Shown in pieces: positions 1 to 7,517 of a DNA stretch of 64,000 nt (the stretch's first letter is position 1; each line of letters opens with the position of its first letter). A program made the position numbers and the translations under genes. The DNA lies in NCBI RefSeq assembly GCF_026339955.1, contig NZ_JAPEPW010000001.1, positions 3,622,501 through 3,686,500 of the forward strand. Reading direction: 5' to 3'. Source of the DNA: Streptomyces sp. NBC_01549 (GTDB lineage Bacteria > Actinomycetota > Actinomycetes > Streptomycetales > Streptomycetaceae). Below the pieces are notes generated by a model that had not been told where the DNA came from, did no database searches, and saw nothing but the letters and a program-made list of their open reading frames with translations.

Positions 1-353
1 TTCTCGATTGCCTCGAAGATGTCGGCGTCGGTCTCCTGCTGCCACTTCGGAAGGTCGGGCCAGTCGGCGACGTAGCCGGGCTTCGGGTCCTCGAAGTGCT
101 TGAACATCTGAGCGGTCCAGCAGGTGGCGACGAACCGGCCCTTCTGCTCTCGGGACAACCGGGCAGCGTGGCCACTGCTGATCTCGATGAACTGGCGGAC
201 CTGCTCGTAGACAGAGCCTGCGGCCTCGCGCTCCCACTGGGGGGTGTCGTCCCACGGGGTCACGTAGCCGGGCTTCGGCTCGCCTGGGAAGTGCTGGTGC
301 ACTCCTTCGATCCAGGCTTCCCGGAACACTCGTGCGCCTTCGATCTGCGACAT
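1..353 (-). CDS. Hypothetical protein, C-terminus cut by window edge
   Basis: The gene reads leftwards from an ATG at 353 (MSQIEGARVF...) and is open through position 1, giving about 117 residues. The protein contains an internal duplication: two segments share an HF..PKPGYV core followed by a Trp/Asp/Pro-rich stretch. No catalytic motif or membrane segment is visible. Only 14 bases separate it from the stop of the upstream regulator at 368, so the two are probably co-transcribed. It lies within the integrative element. I do not recognise the family; the sensible composition and tight spacing support a real gene. Confidence 0.6.
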   Translation of the reverse strand, partial: MSQIEGARVFREAWIEGVHQHFPGEPKPGYVTPWDDTPQWEREAAGSVYEQVRQFIEISSGHAARLSREQKGRFVATCWTAQMFKHFEDPKPGYVADWPDLPKWQQETDADIFEAIE

Positions 354-367
354 GCCAACCCCTCTCG

Positions 368-1624
368 TCACGGCGTGCTCAGCGTGGCGATCTCCGCCCC
401 CAGCTCCGCTACGCGGTGGTCCTTGCTCAGGGGGCCCAACTCATCGCACAGGGCTTGGAGTCTACGGGCGATGTACCCGGATGATGATGCTTGGGCCAAC
501 TGGACGGCCTCCCGTGCGTACGTCATGACTTGTTCCGGATCACGCCGCTTCGCACCGACGACAGCAAGATCGGTCAGTACAGCACCCCTGCGCCGGTACG
601 ACTGCCCGGAGGCAAGGGCGGTCTGGGCCAGGGCCTTCTGCAAGGCCTCCTCCGCCAGGTCGAGGCGGCCAAGCTGTACGTAGCGCGCTCCCCGTTCTTC
701 GGCCAGCCGCGTGCCATCGAAGCGCAACCAGCCACCGTTGGTGCTGCCCGTGGTCAGGTCCCTTACTTCCTCGGCCTTGCCCAATGCGCGCTCACATTCG
801 GTCAGGTCGCCCAGGCCGGCGTACGCCTCGGCTTGGACCGCAGCGACCCACTGACGGGTGGCGAGGATGCTGTCCCCTCGCTGCGCCAGTCTTTCCGCCG
901 CTACAAGGACCTGCGCCGCCTGACGGTAGCGCTGCTCGGACATGTCCACGTAGGCGTGCCGTACGAGGGCGCACGCCCAGAGGTCGTAGGCTCCGGCGTC
1001 CTTACTCACGGACGCCGCCAGGGAGTACGAGGCTGCCGCGTCGGTGTAGCGGTTGGCATCGAAGGCAACTTCTCCAGCCAACTGGAAGAGGTCGGCTGCC
1101 GCGTTCAGGAGTGGCCTGGAGTTGCCTCGGGTGTCCGCTGCCAGGGCTTCGTTCAGCGTGGCGAGCTGGTCGCGGACGACGGGGTAGACAGAGCCCTTGG
1201 AGCGGGCCAGTTGGTAGACCTGCCACAGGTGGCCGTTCATCCGCAGGAAGTCGGATGGTGCGCCTCTGCGCACCCCGTCTGTGAGGGCTTCGGCCTCATC
1301 CAGCGGCAGGGCTGCGAGGGCTCCACTGACAGTGAGGATGCGGAGGAATTCGCGGCGGATCATTTCGTCGGGGTCTCCCGCGCCTGGGTGGTCACTGGAC
1401 TGCTGCCCTGTGGCCTCCTGGCTGGCGGCTCGTGGCTGCGGCAGGAGGGCGTCAAGCTCGATGAGAGTGACTTCGAGGGCACTGGCCAAGCCCCGTCGTT
1501 GGGGTGGCTGGGGTTCGATCCTGCCGCTCTCCCAGCGTCCGACCGTTGTGCGGTCCACGCCAAGTAACTCGGCCAATTTCTCCTGACTGTAACCCAGGGT
1601 CTTGCGCCGTCCCGCCAGCCCCAT
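368..1624 (-). CDS. XRE-type HTH regulator with TPR-like C-terminal region
   Basis: About 418 aa. Residues 1-55 form a helix-turn-helix of the XRE/Cro type (YSQEKLAELLGVDRTTVGRWESG). A linker follows, then a long Ala/Leu-rich helical region with repeated A..Y..LG/A..L spacing typical of TPR arrays. I chose the ATG at 1624 because AGGGG lies just upstream; an in-frame start at 1669 would only add a basic leader. It diverges from the small-gene operon starting at 1780, so it probably controls that operon and itself. XRE-TPR proteins of Streptomyces often respond to small peptides or developmental state; no ligand can be inferred here. Confidence 0.8.
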   Translation of the reverse strand: MGLAGRRKTLGYSQEKLAELLGVDRTTVGRWESGRIEPQPPQRRGLASALEVTLIELDALLPQPRAASQEATGQQSSDHPGAGDPDEMIRREFLRILTVSGALAALPLDEAEALTDGVRRGAPSDFLRMNGHLWQVYQLARSKGSVYPVVRDQLATLNEALAADTRGNSRPLLNAAADLFQLAGEVAFDANRYTDAAASYSLAASVSKDAGAYDLWACALVRHAYVDMSEQRYRQAAQVLVAAERLAQRGDSILATRQWVAAVQAEAYAGLGDLTECERALGKAEEVRDLTTGSTNGGWLRFDGTRLAEERGARYVQLGRLDLAEEALQKALAQTALASGQSYRRRGAVLTDLAVVGAKRRDPEQVMTYAREAVQLAQASSSGYIARRLQALCDELGPLSKDHRVAELGAEIATLSTP

Positions 1625-1779
1625 GACGCCCCTCTTCCCGTGACCTGAACCCACGGCGTTCCCGTGCACGGATGTGCATCAAGAGTGCCGCATTGATGCC
1701 GTGGAGGGCTCAGACTCCGCGCGCTTTCCTTGGTGTTGTCGCAAGCGGACACGGAAGAAACCTGCGGAAGGGTGCGGAC
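1625..1779. promoter_or_regulatory. Divergent promoter region between XRE-TPR regulator and small-peptide operon
   Basis: This 155-bp gap separates the leftward regulator from the rightward operon. It contains an imperfect pair GTGCACggatGTGCAT near 1663-1678 and a TTGTCGCAA palindrome near 1736-1744. Either could be an operator for the adjacent XRE protein. I cannot assign -35/-10 boxes with confidence. Confidence 0.35.
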
Positions 1780-2052
1780 ATGGCAGCGCAGAACGGCATG
1801 GCGCGTGATGGTCTCGGTTCCTCTCAGGCCCGGGGCCTCGGAGCTGACCCTCGCGTTCTCATGACGCTTCGCGTGTCCCGTGATTCCGGTCGTACCTGGC
1901 AGCAGAGCACGAGCGTCCGAGAGGGCGACCCGTTCGTCATCCTGTCCGATCCGGGCCGATACCCGCCCTGCGGGTGTGCCCGATGCACGGGCCACAACGC
2001 ACTGTCCGCCACTTCGCTCCGCCCGGCTGACATCGAGCCGAGGACGGCGTGA
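1780..2052 (+). CDS. Small hypothetical protein, first gene of the peptide operon
   Basis: 90 aa, starting at an ATG preceded by GGAAGGG. The protein has a hydrophilic N-terminal half and a Cys-containing segment (PPCGCARCTGHN) near residues 63-74 that could bind a metal. There is no signal peptide or membrane helix. Its stop TGA overlaps the GTG start of the next gene (GTGA), so translation is coupled. It lies directly opposite the XRE-TPR regulator. I do not recognise the family; it may be regulatory or part of peptide maturation. Confidence 0.6.
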   Translation: MAAQNGMARDGLGSSQARGLGADPRVLMTLRVSRDSGRTWQQSTSVREGDPFVILSDPGRYPPCGCARCTGHNALSATSLRPADIEPRTA

Positions 2053-2171
2053 GGTCTGGCTTACAGAACTGGGTGCTGCGCCGCTTCGGCCGGTACGCAG
2101 GTCCGCTCTACCTGGCCATGGTCCTCGGCGGCTCGGCCGTGTTCCTCGCCGGAGCCCTTGCGACGCGGTAG
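2049..2171 (+). CDS. 40-aa single-pass membrane miniprotein
   Basis: A 40-codon frame starts at the GTG overlapping the previous stop. It has a short basic N-terminus (VLRRFGRYAG) and one hydrophobic helix (PLYLAMVLGGSAVFLAGAL), ending ATR. Codon 5 is TTA, the rare leucine codon read by the bldA tRNA, so translation may be developmentally gated. The coupled start, plausible membrane topology and position between a small gene and the candidate precursor argue for a real gene. It could act in export, immunity or membrane docking. No homologue is recognised. Confidence 0.5.
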   Translation: MRSGLQNWVLRRFGRYAGPLYLAMVLGGSAVFLAGALATR

Positions 2172-2201
2172 CTGCCTCGAAGGCTGCTGCCTCCCGTTCC
2201 T

Positions 2202-2221
2202 CCCGCCGGATTCCCGGCGGG
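2202..2221 (+). terminator. Hairpin upstream of the candidate precursor peptide gene
   Basis: Perfect 8-bp stem CCCGCCGG / CCGGCGGG with an ATTC loop, followed by TGTTT. It sits between the 40-aa gene and the 45-aa peptide gene, 26 bases before the latter's start. It could act as a partial terminator or attenuator, or as an mRNA-processing or stabilising structure that sets the level of the peptide transcript. Confidence 0.55.
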
Positions 2222-2247
2222 TGTTTCCGAGTAGAGAGGTAAGTCCG

Positions 2248-2385
2248 ATGGTGGAAGAGAACACCGGTTCGGTGGCCCCCGAGGGGGGTGGCCTGCTCGT
2301 CGCGAAGCGCAAGATCGTGGCCGCGCGGACGCGTGCCGAGCAGGAGTCGGACGTCAGTAGCGGGCGTTCTGACGGCAACGACTGA
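2248..2385 (+). CDS. 45-aa candidate RiPP precursor peptide
   Basis: A 45-codon frame with a good ribosome-binding site (GAGAGG) before ATG at 2248. The N-terminal half is acidic/Gly-rich (MVEENTGSVAPEGGG); the middle is basic (LLVAKRKIVAARTRAEQ); the tail is Ser/Asp/Gly/Asn-rich. It has no membrane segment and no Cys. It precedes an oxygenase, a reductase-like protein and a kinase-like protein in one tight operon, the usual arrangement of a precursor followed by its tailoring enzymes. The core/leader division is unknown. Alternative: a small regulatory protein unrelated to a natural product. Confidence 0.55.
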   Translation: MVEENTGSVAPEGGGLLVAKRKIVAARTRAEQESDVSSGRSDGND

Positions 2386-2399
2386 CGGGGCTGCCCACG

Positions 2400-3587
2400 A
2401 TGCTTGATGCCGCCTCGTGGGCGGGGCGTCTGGGCGGGGACACGTTCCTCGCCCAGACGTACCACCGCTCCTACGCGCACTTCCCCGGCACCGCCGACAC
2501 GGCGGGCCTGTTCTCCTGGGACGACCTGAACCGGATTATCGCCACGCAACGACTGGAGCCACCCCGGCTGCGCCTGTCGATGGATGGCGAGATGGTTCCC
2601 CTTCACCGCTACGCGATCCCAACCACGAACCGCCGCGCGGTCACCTGGTCTCGCATCCAGCCGGCCGACTTCCACGCCCAGCTCAAGGACGGGGCGTCGC
2701 TGGTCCTCGATGCGGTCGAGAAGATCCACCCGGTGGTGGGTGCGGCTGCCGAAGGTCTTGAACGGTTCCTCGGCACGTCCGTGCAGGCCAACGCGTACGC
2801 CTCCTGGACTGATCGCGAAGGCTTCGGCCTGCACTGGGACGACCACGATGTCGTGGTGGTGCAGGTGCACGGCTCGAAGCGGTGGCGCTTGTACGGCTCC
2901 ACACGCGAGGCTCCGACCTTCCGGGACGTGGAGTCGCCAGACAGGCCCGAGGGCGACCCCGTGGCGGACATCGTTCTCGCCCCCGGTGACGTGCTCTACC
3001 TGCCACGCGGTTGGTGGCACGCGGTCACGGCTGACCAGGGGACGGAGTCGCTTCACCTGACGTTCGGCATGGTCCCGCACACGGGTGCGGACCTCATGCT
3101 CTGGGTCGTGGATCAGCTCCGGTCGTCCCTCGCTCTGCGCAGGGACATCCCCCGGTTTGCCTCACTGAGTGAGCACTCCGACTTCATCGCCGCGCTACGC
3201 GGTGAGGTGCTGAACGAACTGGCCGATCCCCGGTTGGTGGAGCGGTGGGCGGAGTCCATCGACACGACCGACCTGGGGCATGCGATTCCCTCTCTGCCCT
3301 ACGTGGACGGGCTGCCCGCACGTCCGGAGATCACGGTCAAGCTGACCGCCCCTCGGGGCCGCCTGACGGCGAACCCCGCCCACAGCACGGTCACGTTCTC
3401 GGCGGCCGGTACCGCCTGGGACTTCGCCGAGTCGGCCACGCCCGTCCTCGGTACGCTGCTGACCGGTCAGCCGACCACGCTCGGCGAGATGGCCGACTCC
3501 GCCGGACTGGAGATCAAGGACGTGGCCGAGCTGGTCTCCGCCCTCATCGAGGGCCATGCCGTCGCGGTCGTGGGGACCGCGCTGTGA
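2400..3587 (+). CDS. JmjC/cupin Fe(II)/2-oxoglutarate oxygenase
   Basis: 395 aa. The iron-binding triad of JmjC oxygenases is visible: H145 and D147 in GLHWDDHD and H207 in LPRGWWHAV, embedded in the double-stranded beta-helix. The C-terminal 50 residues (LGEMADSAGLEIKDVAELVSAL region) look like a small winged helix. This resembles bacterial ribosomal-protein hydroxylases (RoxA/YcfD type) and also the small recognition domains of RiPP enzymes. Expected chemistry is hydroxylation of a peptide or protein side chain using O2 and 2-oxoglutarate. It starts 15 bases after the 45-aa peptide gene and overlaps the next gene by GTGA, so the peptide is the obvious candidate substrate. Confidence 0.85.
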   Translation: MLDAASWAGRLGGDTFLAQTYHRSYAHFPGTADTAGLFSWDDLNRIIATQRLEPPRLRLSMDGEMVPLHRYAIPTTNRRAVTWSRIQPADFHAQLKDGASLVLDAVEKIHPVVGAAAEGLERFLGTSVQANAYASWTDREGFGLHWDDHDVVVVQVHGSKRWRLYGSTREAPTFRDVESPDRPEGDPVADIVLAPGDVLYLPRGWWHAVTADQGTESLHLTFGMVPHTGADLMLWVVDQLRSSLALRRDIPRFASLSEHSDFIAALRGEVLNELADPRLVERWAESIDTTDLGHAIPSLPYVDGLPARPEITVKLTAPRGRLTANPAHSTVTFSAAGTAWDFAESATPVLGTLLTGQPTTLGEMADSAGLEIKDVAELVSALIEGHAVAVVGTAL

Positions 3588-4489
3588 CCGCCGCCCTCTC
3601 CCTGGGGACATACCGCGTGCGTGCCGTCAGTCAGGCGGCACGCACCGCCCTGGCTGCCGGTAGCCCCTGGGTGGACACAGCACCCAACTACGCCCACGGT
3701 GGAGCACACGAGGCGCTGCGCCCGGTTCTCGGCGAGTACCCCACCGTTCGGGTGGCCACGAAGACAGGGTTCTTCACGGAGGAGCAGGGGCGCACGGCGC
3801 TGGCTGAGGGCGCGCTTACTCGGGAGGAGGCGGCCGGTAGGCACAGCCTTGAACCGGGCTTCGTTCGCTGGCAGACGGAGCGTTCGTTGGGCGCACTCGG
3901 CCGCGCCGACCTGGTGTTCGTGCACAACCCTGAGCACCACGGGCACGGCCTTGACCGTGCCGCTCTGCACTGGCGTGTGCGGGAAGCCTTCACGGCGTTG
4001 GAGGAGTTCGTCCATGCGGGCAGGATCGGCGGGTACGGCGTCGCCACCTGGACGGGCCTGACCTCCGAAGCGTTCACGGTTCCCGAGTTGCTTGGGCTCG
4101 CCCGACAGGCGGCGGGTTCCGCCGAGCACCACTTCACAGGGTTGCAGATGCCCGTCAGTCTGATCATGGATGACCTGATCAGGCAGGCACTCGACGGCGG
4201 CGGACCGCTGGTGCAGGCGAAGGACGCGGGGCTGATCACGTTCGGCTCCGCCCCTCTGCACGGCGGCGAACTGCTGGATGCCATGACACCTGAACTGGTG
4301 AACTTCATCCGTCCCGGCCTGTCGGCCGCAGCCGCTGCCCTGCTGGCTGCCGGATCGTGCCCCGGCCTCGATGTCGTCCTGACTTCCGCGAGCACCCGCG
4401 AACACTGGGACGATGCGGCGAAGGCTCTGGCTGCGCCCCTGACGGCCGAGGAACTGAGGAGGGTGACCGATGAACTCGCCGCCGAGTGA
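3584..4489 (+). CDS. Aldo/keto reductase family protein
   Basis: About 301 aa from the GTG that overlaps the preceding stop. The AKR catalytic tetrad can be placed: D31 and Y36 in VDTAPNYAHGG, K60 in VATKTGF and H114 in LVFVHNPEH. The length matches the family's usual 280-330 residues. Such enzymes reduce carbonyls with NADPH, or run in reverse. In this operon it could reduce or oxidise a group made by the JmjC enzyme on the peptide. It overlaps the next gene by 20 bases, indicating tight co-translation. Confidence 0.8.
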   Translation: MTAALSLGTYRVRAVSQAARTALAAGSPWVDTAPNYAHGGAHEALRPVLGEYPTVRVATKTGFFTEEQGRTALAEGALTREEAAGRHSLEPGFVRWQTERSLGALGRADLVFVHNPEHHGHGLDRAALHWRVREAFTALEEFVHAGRIGGYGVATWTGLTSEAFTVPELLGLARQAAGSAEHHFTGLQMPVSLIMDDLIRQALDGGGPLVQAKDAGLITFGSAPLHGGELLDAMTPELVNFIRPGLSAAAAALLAAGSCPGLDVVLTSASTREHWDDAAKALAAPLTAEELRRVTDELAAE

Positions 4490-5324
4490 GGACGTACAGA
4501 CGCTGATGGAGGCTGCCCACGACAGGGCGGCGAAGGCTCTGGGTCTCACGTGTACGGGTCCGCTGGCCTGGGGGTTCCAAGGGGTGACCCTCGGTCGGCA
4601 GGCGGGGGAGCGGTGGCTACGGGTGGGCCGGACGGCCAGGAGGAACGAAGGCAGGAAGCAGGGGGAGGGCATCGTGGGTGCCTCCCTGCTGGTGCCTGAC
4701 GCGGTCCCGCGCCCGAGCCTGTACGAGGTGCACGACTGGACTGACGGGGAGTGGGCCTTCGAGGCCGAAGTCCTCGACTACGTGACGCACCCCGTCGTGT
4801 CCCCGGAGCGGGCCGACCTGGACCGCGACCCCGGCTTGCCTGACGAGTGGTGGGCCGACCTGCGCCGAGCCCTGGCCCTGCTCGCTGAGGCGGAGGGAGT
4901 AAAGGTCACCGTCCGGGACGGGTGGATCGAACGCGCCTTCCCCCAGTTCCTCGGCATCCCTGCCCCGGCCAAGGTGGAGCGGGTGACCGGTCATGGTGAC
5001 CTGCACTGGGGCAACCTCACGACCATGCCCCTGACCCTGCTGGACTGGGAGCGGTGGGGCCTGGTGCCCTACGGCTACGACGTGGGTCTTCTTCACGCGA
5101 ACAGCCTGCTCGTTCCCGATGTGGCGGACCGCATCCGGCTGGAGTTCGCTTCGGTCCTGGACACCCCAGCCGGCCGAGTTGGGGAGCTTGCGGCCCTGGC
5201 GGAGATGCTGCAAGCGGTAGCCCGTGGCTGGTACCCGGACCTAGCCCCGCACCTTCTCGCTCGGGCGGAGTCACTCACGGGCGTTCGGCCGCCGGTTCCC
5301 CTTCACTCAGAGGTCAGCGCCTGA
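4470..5324 (+). CDS. Phosphotransferase (APH/choline-kinase fold) protein
   Basis: 284 aa. The kinase-like catalytic loop H175-G-D177-L-H179-WGN and the metal-binding LLDWE (D192) of the aminoglycoside phosphotransferase superfamily are clear. The N-terminal lobe is short and lacks an obvious Gly-rich loop, as is common in this superfamily. It is the last gene of the operon and ends shortly before a strong terminator hairpin. It may phosphorylate the modified peptide or a small molecule, or give self-protection. An antibiotic-resistance role is possible but nothing in the context specifically supports it. Confidence 0.78.
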   Translation: MNSPPSEDVQTLMEAAHDRAAKALGLTCTGPLAWGFQGVTLGRQAGERWLRVGRTARRNEGRKQGEGIVGASLLVPDAVPRPSLYEVHDWTDGEWAFEAEVLDYVTHPVVSPERADLDRDPGLPDEWWADLRRALALLAEAEGVKVTVRDGWIERAFPQFLGIPAPAKVERVTGHGDLHWGNLTTMPLTLLDWERWGLVPYGYDVGLLHANSLLVPDVADRIRLEFASVLDTPAGRVGELAALAEMLQAVARGWYPDLAPHLLARAESLTGVRPPVPLHSEVSA

Positions 5325-5343
5325 CAGGCCCGCGCATGACAGC

Positions 5344-5368
5344 GGCCCCCGACGTGATGCCGGGGGCC
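5344..5368 (+). terminator. Rho-independent-type terminator between convergent genes
   Basis: Stem GGCCCCCG / CGGGGGCC (8 bp) with a 9-nt loop, lying between the phosphotransferase stop (5324) and the convergent resolvase stop (5393). It probably ends transcription from both sides; no long T-run follows, which is common in Streptomyces. Confidence 0.7.
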
Positions 5369-5392
5369 TGCCTGTGTCCCTGTGCGCCTGCC

Positions 5393-6226
5393 TCAGGCGC
5401 TCTCTCCCAGGTGGCGGTACAACGTGGCGCGGCCGATTCCCAGAGCCTTGGCGATGGCTGTGACGCTGTCTCCCTTGGCGTGCCGGGCACGGGCTACGGC
5501 GAGCTTGTCGTCATCCAAGACGGACGGCCGCCCACCGACGTTGCCCTTGCGGGCCGCAGCCTCCAACCCTTCCAACGTCTTCTCCCGGATGCCCTCCCGC
5601 TCCACCTCTGCACTCACGGCGAGCACGGCGAACACGATGGCACCCGCCCCGTTCGGGTCGTACACACCCTGAAGGGGACCGGACAGGAGTTCCAGTTGGA
5701 TGCCGTCCGCCTGAAGGGTGGAAGACAGAGTCATCAGCTCTGCCGCACTGCGGGCAAGCCGCTTCATTTCGACCACGGTCAGGATGACCGGCTGATTCGG
5801 CGCGGCTGCCTTGATCTCCCGTGCCAGAGTGAGCGCCTTCTCCAGTTCCGGCCGCTCCTTCACACGGGTGCTGATCTTCTCCGAGAAGACTCGGGTGCAG
5901 TCGGCACGGGCAAGCATGTCCAACTGGGACTGGAGTTCCTGTCCAACGGTTGAGCAACGGGCGTAGCCCAGTCGGATCGCTGCGCCCGGTATCGCGTCGG
6001 GTACCTGCGGAACGGGAACGCCTGCCGTCCATGCCTTGCCGGGGTTGCGGTCGGCCGGAGTCTTCACGGTCAGTTCTGCCTTGAGCGCGGGCACCAGGGC
6101 GAAGCGGCCCGTGTGGTAGTTCGCTGCCACCTTGCCCGTGGTCGTGCGGCAGGGGCTACCGGCGGGGGCTTCGCACTTCGGGCAGGCGTGGCGTTCGACC
6201 TGTGCGGCCGGGGTGTTCGTGGTCAT
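5393..6226 (-). CDS. Small serine recombinase (resolvase/invertase) with N-terminal zinc-ribbon-like domain
   Basis: 277 aa. Residues 15-38 carry C15, C18, C26 and H38, a plausible zinc site. The resolvase catalytic domain begins at about residue 84 (IRLGYARCSTVGQ) with nucleophile S92, followed by the conserved long helix. A Hin-type HTH closes the protein (VTAIAKALGIGRATLYRHLG). Such enzymes resolve dimers, invert DNA or regulate by binding. The start lies next to a GAGAC-C-GTCTC palindrome and a repeat-rich segment, so those repeats are candidate recombination or operator sites. It is distinct from the large integrase at 8201-9610. Confidence 0.88.
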   Translation of the reverse strand: MTTNTPAAQVERHACPKCEAPAGSPCRTTTGKVAANYHTGRFALVPALKAELTVKTPADRNPGKAWTAGVPVPQVPDAIPGAAIRLGYARCSTVGQELQSQLDMLARADCTRVFSEKISTRVKERPELEKALTLAREIKAAAPNQPVILTVVEMKRLARSAAELMTLSSTLQADGIQLELLSGPLQGVYDPNGAGAIVFAVLAVSAEVEREGIREKTLEGLEAAARKGNVGGRPSVLDDDKLAVARARHAKGDSVTAIAKALGIGRATLYRHLGESA

Positions 6227-6229
6227 GAC

Positions 6230-6676
6230 GAGACCGTCTCACAAACGTGTCCCGAAAGTCAGCGATGAGGGCGGTTTTTCGGGACGGGTTACGAGACAGC
6301 CGAGCGTGGGCGAAACGGACACGCCCCGAGCCTGGTCCGTCTGTCCCGAAAACGAAGGTTTACGAGACGGCCCCGGTGAGTGAGACAGACACGAGCATCG
6401 GACCGACCTGTCCCGTCTCCGTCGATCTGGTCCGCGTCTCAAGGGATCTGGTCCGATTCGTTCGTGGCGGACCAGATCGCCTGAGACGAGCAGGTCAGAT
6501 GCGGCGGACACCTGTTCGCCGTGTCCGTGAAGTCCGTTCGCGGACCTGATCGTCTGAGATTTGCCTCAGCCGGGCGTCTCAATTGATCTGGTCGTCGCAG
6601 GTCAGCACCATGGCTCCGGACCAGATCCTTCGAGACGGGACACGACCGCCTTGCTCCATGCCTCGCCGCGCGAGAC
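6230..6676. repeat. Cluster of GATCTGGTCCG and GAGAC/GTCTC repeats
   Basis: Six copies of GATCTGGTCCG, in both orientations and with up to a few mismatches, lie at 6424-6434, 6445-6455, 6468-6478 (reverse), 6541-6551 (reverse), 6585-6594 and 6617-6627 (reverse). The pentamer GAGAC/GTCTC occurs about a dozen times between 6230 and 6676, far above chance. TGTCCCG/CGGGACA is also repeated. The cluster lies upstream of the leftward resolvase and overlaps the 3' end of the gene at 6602-6889. Possible roles are plasmid-like origin iterons, partition sites, resolvase sites or multiple operators. Confidence 0.7.
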
Positions 6677-6889
6677 GGCCGCCTGTCCCTCGGTGCGTAC
6701 AGCCTCGACCACGGGGGCGAGGAACGTGGTGTGCCAGTACTGCGCCGTCTCGGCTGTCATGCCGCTGGTCCCGACTGCTGTCCTGACCCGGGCTTCCAGT
6801 ACCGCCGCACCCTCTTGGGTGTCCGCCCCGGTCCACTCGTCTGCGTGCTCGCCTATCAGCGCCCAAGACATCTTGATCATGGCCCGCAT
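6602..6889 (-). CDS. Hypothetical protein (95 aa) of the integrative element
   Basis: A helical, soluble-looking protein with balanced composition (MSWALIGEHADEWTGADTQ near the start; PVVEAVRTEGQAAVSRGEAW near the middle). No motif identifies a function. M4 at 6880 is an alternative start. Its 3' end runs into the GATCTGGTCC repeat cluster. Moderate confidence that it is a gene: codon usage is normal and the flanking 600 bp to the right is non-coding. Confidence 0.5.
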   Translation of the reverse strand: MRAMIKMSWALIGEHADEWTGADTQEGAAVLEARVRTAVGTSGMTAETAQYWHTTFLAPVVEAVRTEGQAAVSRGEAWSKAVVSRLEGSGPEPWC

Positions 6890-6928
6890 CGCAGGGCGAC
6901 GGCGGTGGGATGCGAAGGCCCAAGGGGT

Positions 6929-7414
6929 GGGGGTATGACCCCCGAAGGGGGCCTTGCCCGACCGCCACGTCTTGGCAGCTCAAATCCTGCCACGGTTCCA
7001 GACCCCGTCAGGGCAGCGGCGGAGCGAGGCTACGGCAAAGAAGATGCAGGTAGGAGGGCTGCGCCCGGCTTGGCCGGCGCTCAGGGACTGCACAAGAGTG
7101 AAGCCTTTTCGGGGCTTGCCGTCTGCTGCCTCCCGTTGTGGCCGCGTAGCGGCCCCTTGCCCGAGCGCCTTGCCTTGGGCCTTGGGAGTGGGGCGCGGCA
7201 GCGCCCCCACTTGACCAACTCCCTGGTCTTCCTGATGTCGGCCCCTCCGGGCCGCTCGTGCGAAGTGTCATCCGGTTGTGCGGCCGGAGGCCGCGCCTGC
7301 TGCTTGGTTCTCTTCGCCGCTGCCCTTGCGACTGGGGGCGCTGCGCGCCCCACTTCTCCTTGCCGGTGACGTAAGTACGTACGTGGCTTCTTTCTGACGG
7401 CTCCTTCGGGGCCG
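6929..7414. repeat. Train of short GC-rich hairpins with 3-6 nt loops in a non-coding stretch
   Basis: The 6890-7517 interval shows no convincing gene. It holds a series of tight palindromes: GGGGG/CCCCC at 6929-6943 (alternative partner 6947-6951), AAGCC/GGCTT 7101-7117, GGCCGC-gta-GCGGCC 7140-7154, GGGGCGC-ggca-GCGCCCC 7190-7207, CGGCCC/GGGCCG 7239-7254, GCGGCC-gga-GGCCGC 7280-7294, GGGGCGC-tgc-GCGCCCC 7335-7351 and a G-U-containing stem 7398-7414. Such trains occur near replication origins and in structured regions of actinobacterial plasmids and phages. The element's origin, oriT or a structured RNA are possible readings. Confidence 0.6.
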
Positions 7415-7517
7415 CGCTGTGAGGCCAAAAAGACAAGAGAAGACGCGAACGTTTCCGCAGGTGAGATGCCGTCTCGGTACACGCGCGGCGTGCGCTGGCT
7501 ACACGCGAGAGATGTAG

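Noticed and set aside
6970-7000. tRNA-like segment (GGCAGCTCAAATCCTGCC)
   Set aside because: The stem pairs wrongly for a T-arm and there is no matching acceptor, D-arm or anticodon arm.
6929-7414. Chromosome telomere
   Set aside because: The hairpin train is flanked on both sides by element genes and lacks the known terminal palindrome order; it is not a chromosome end.
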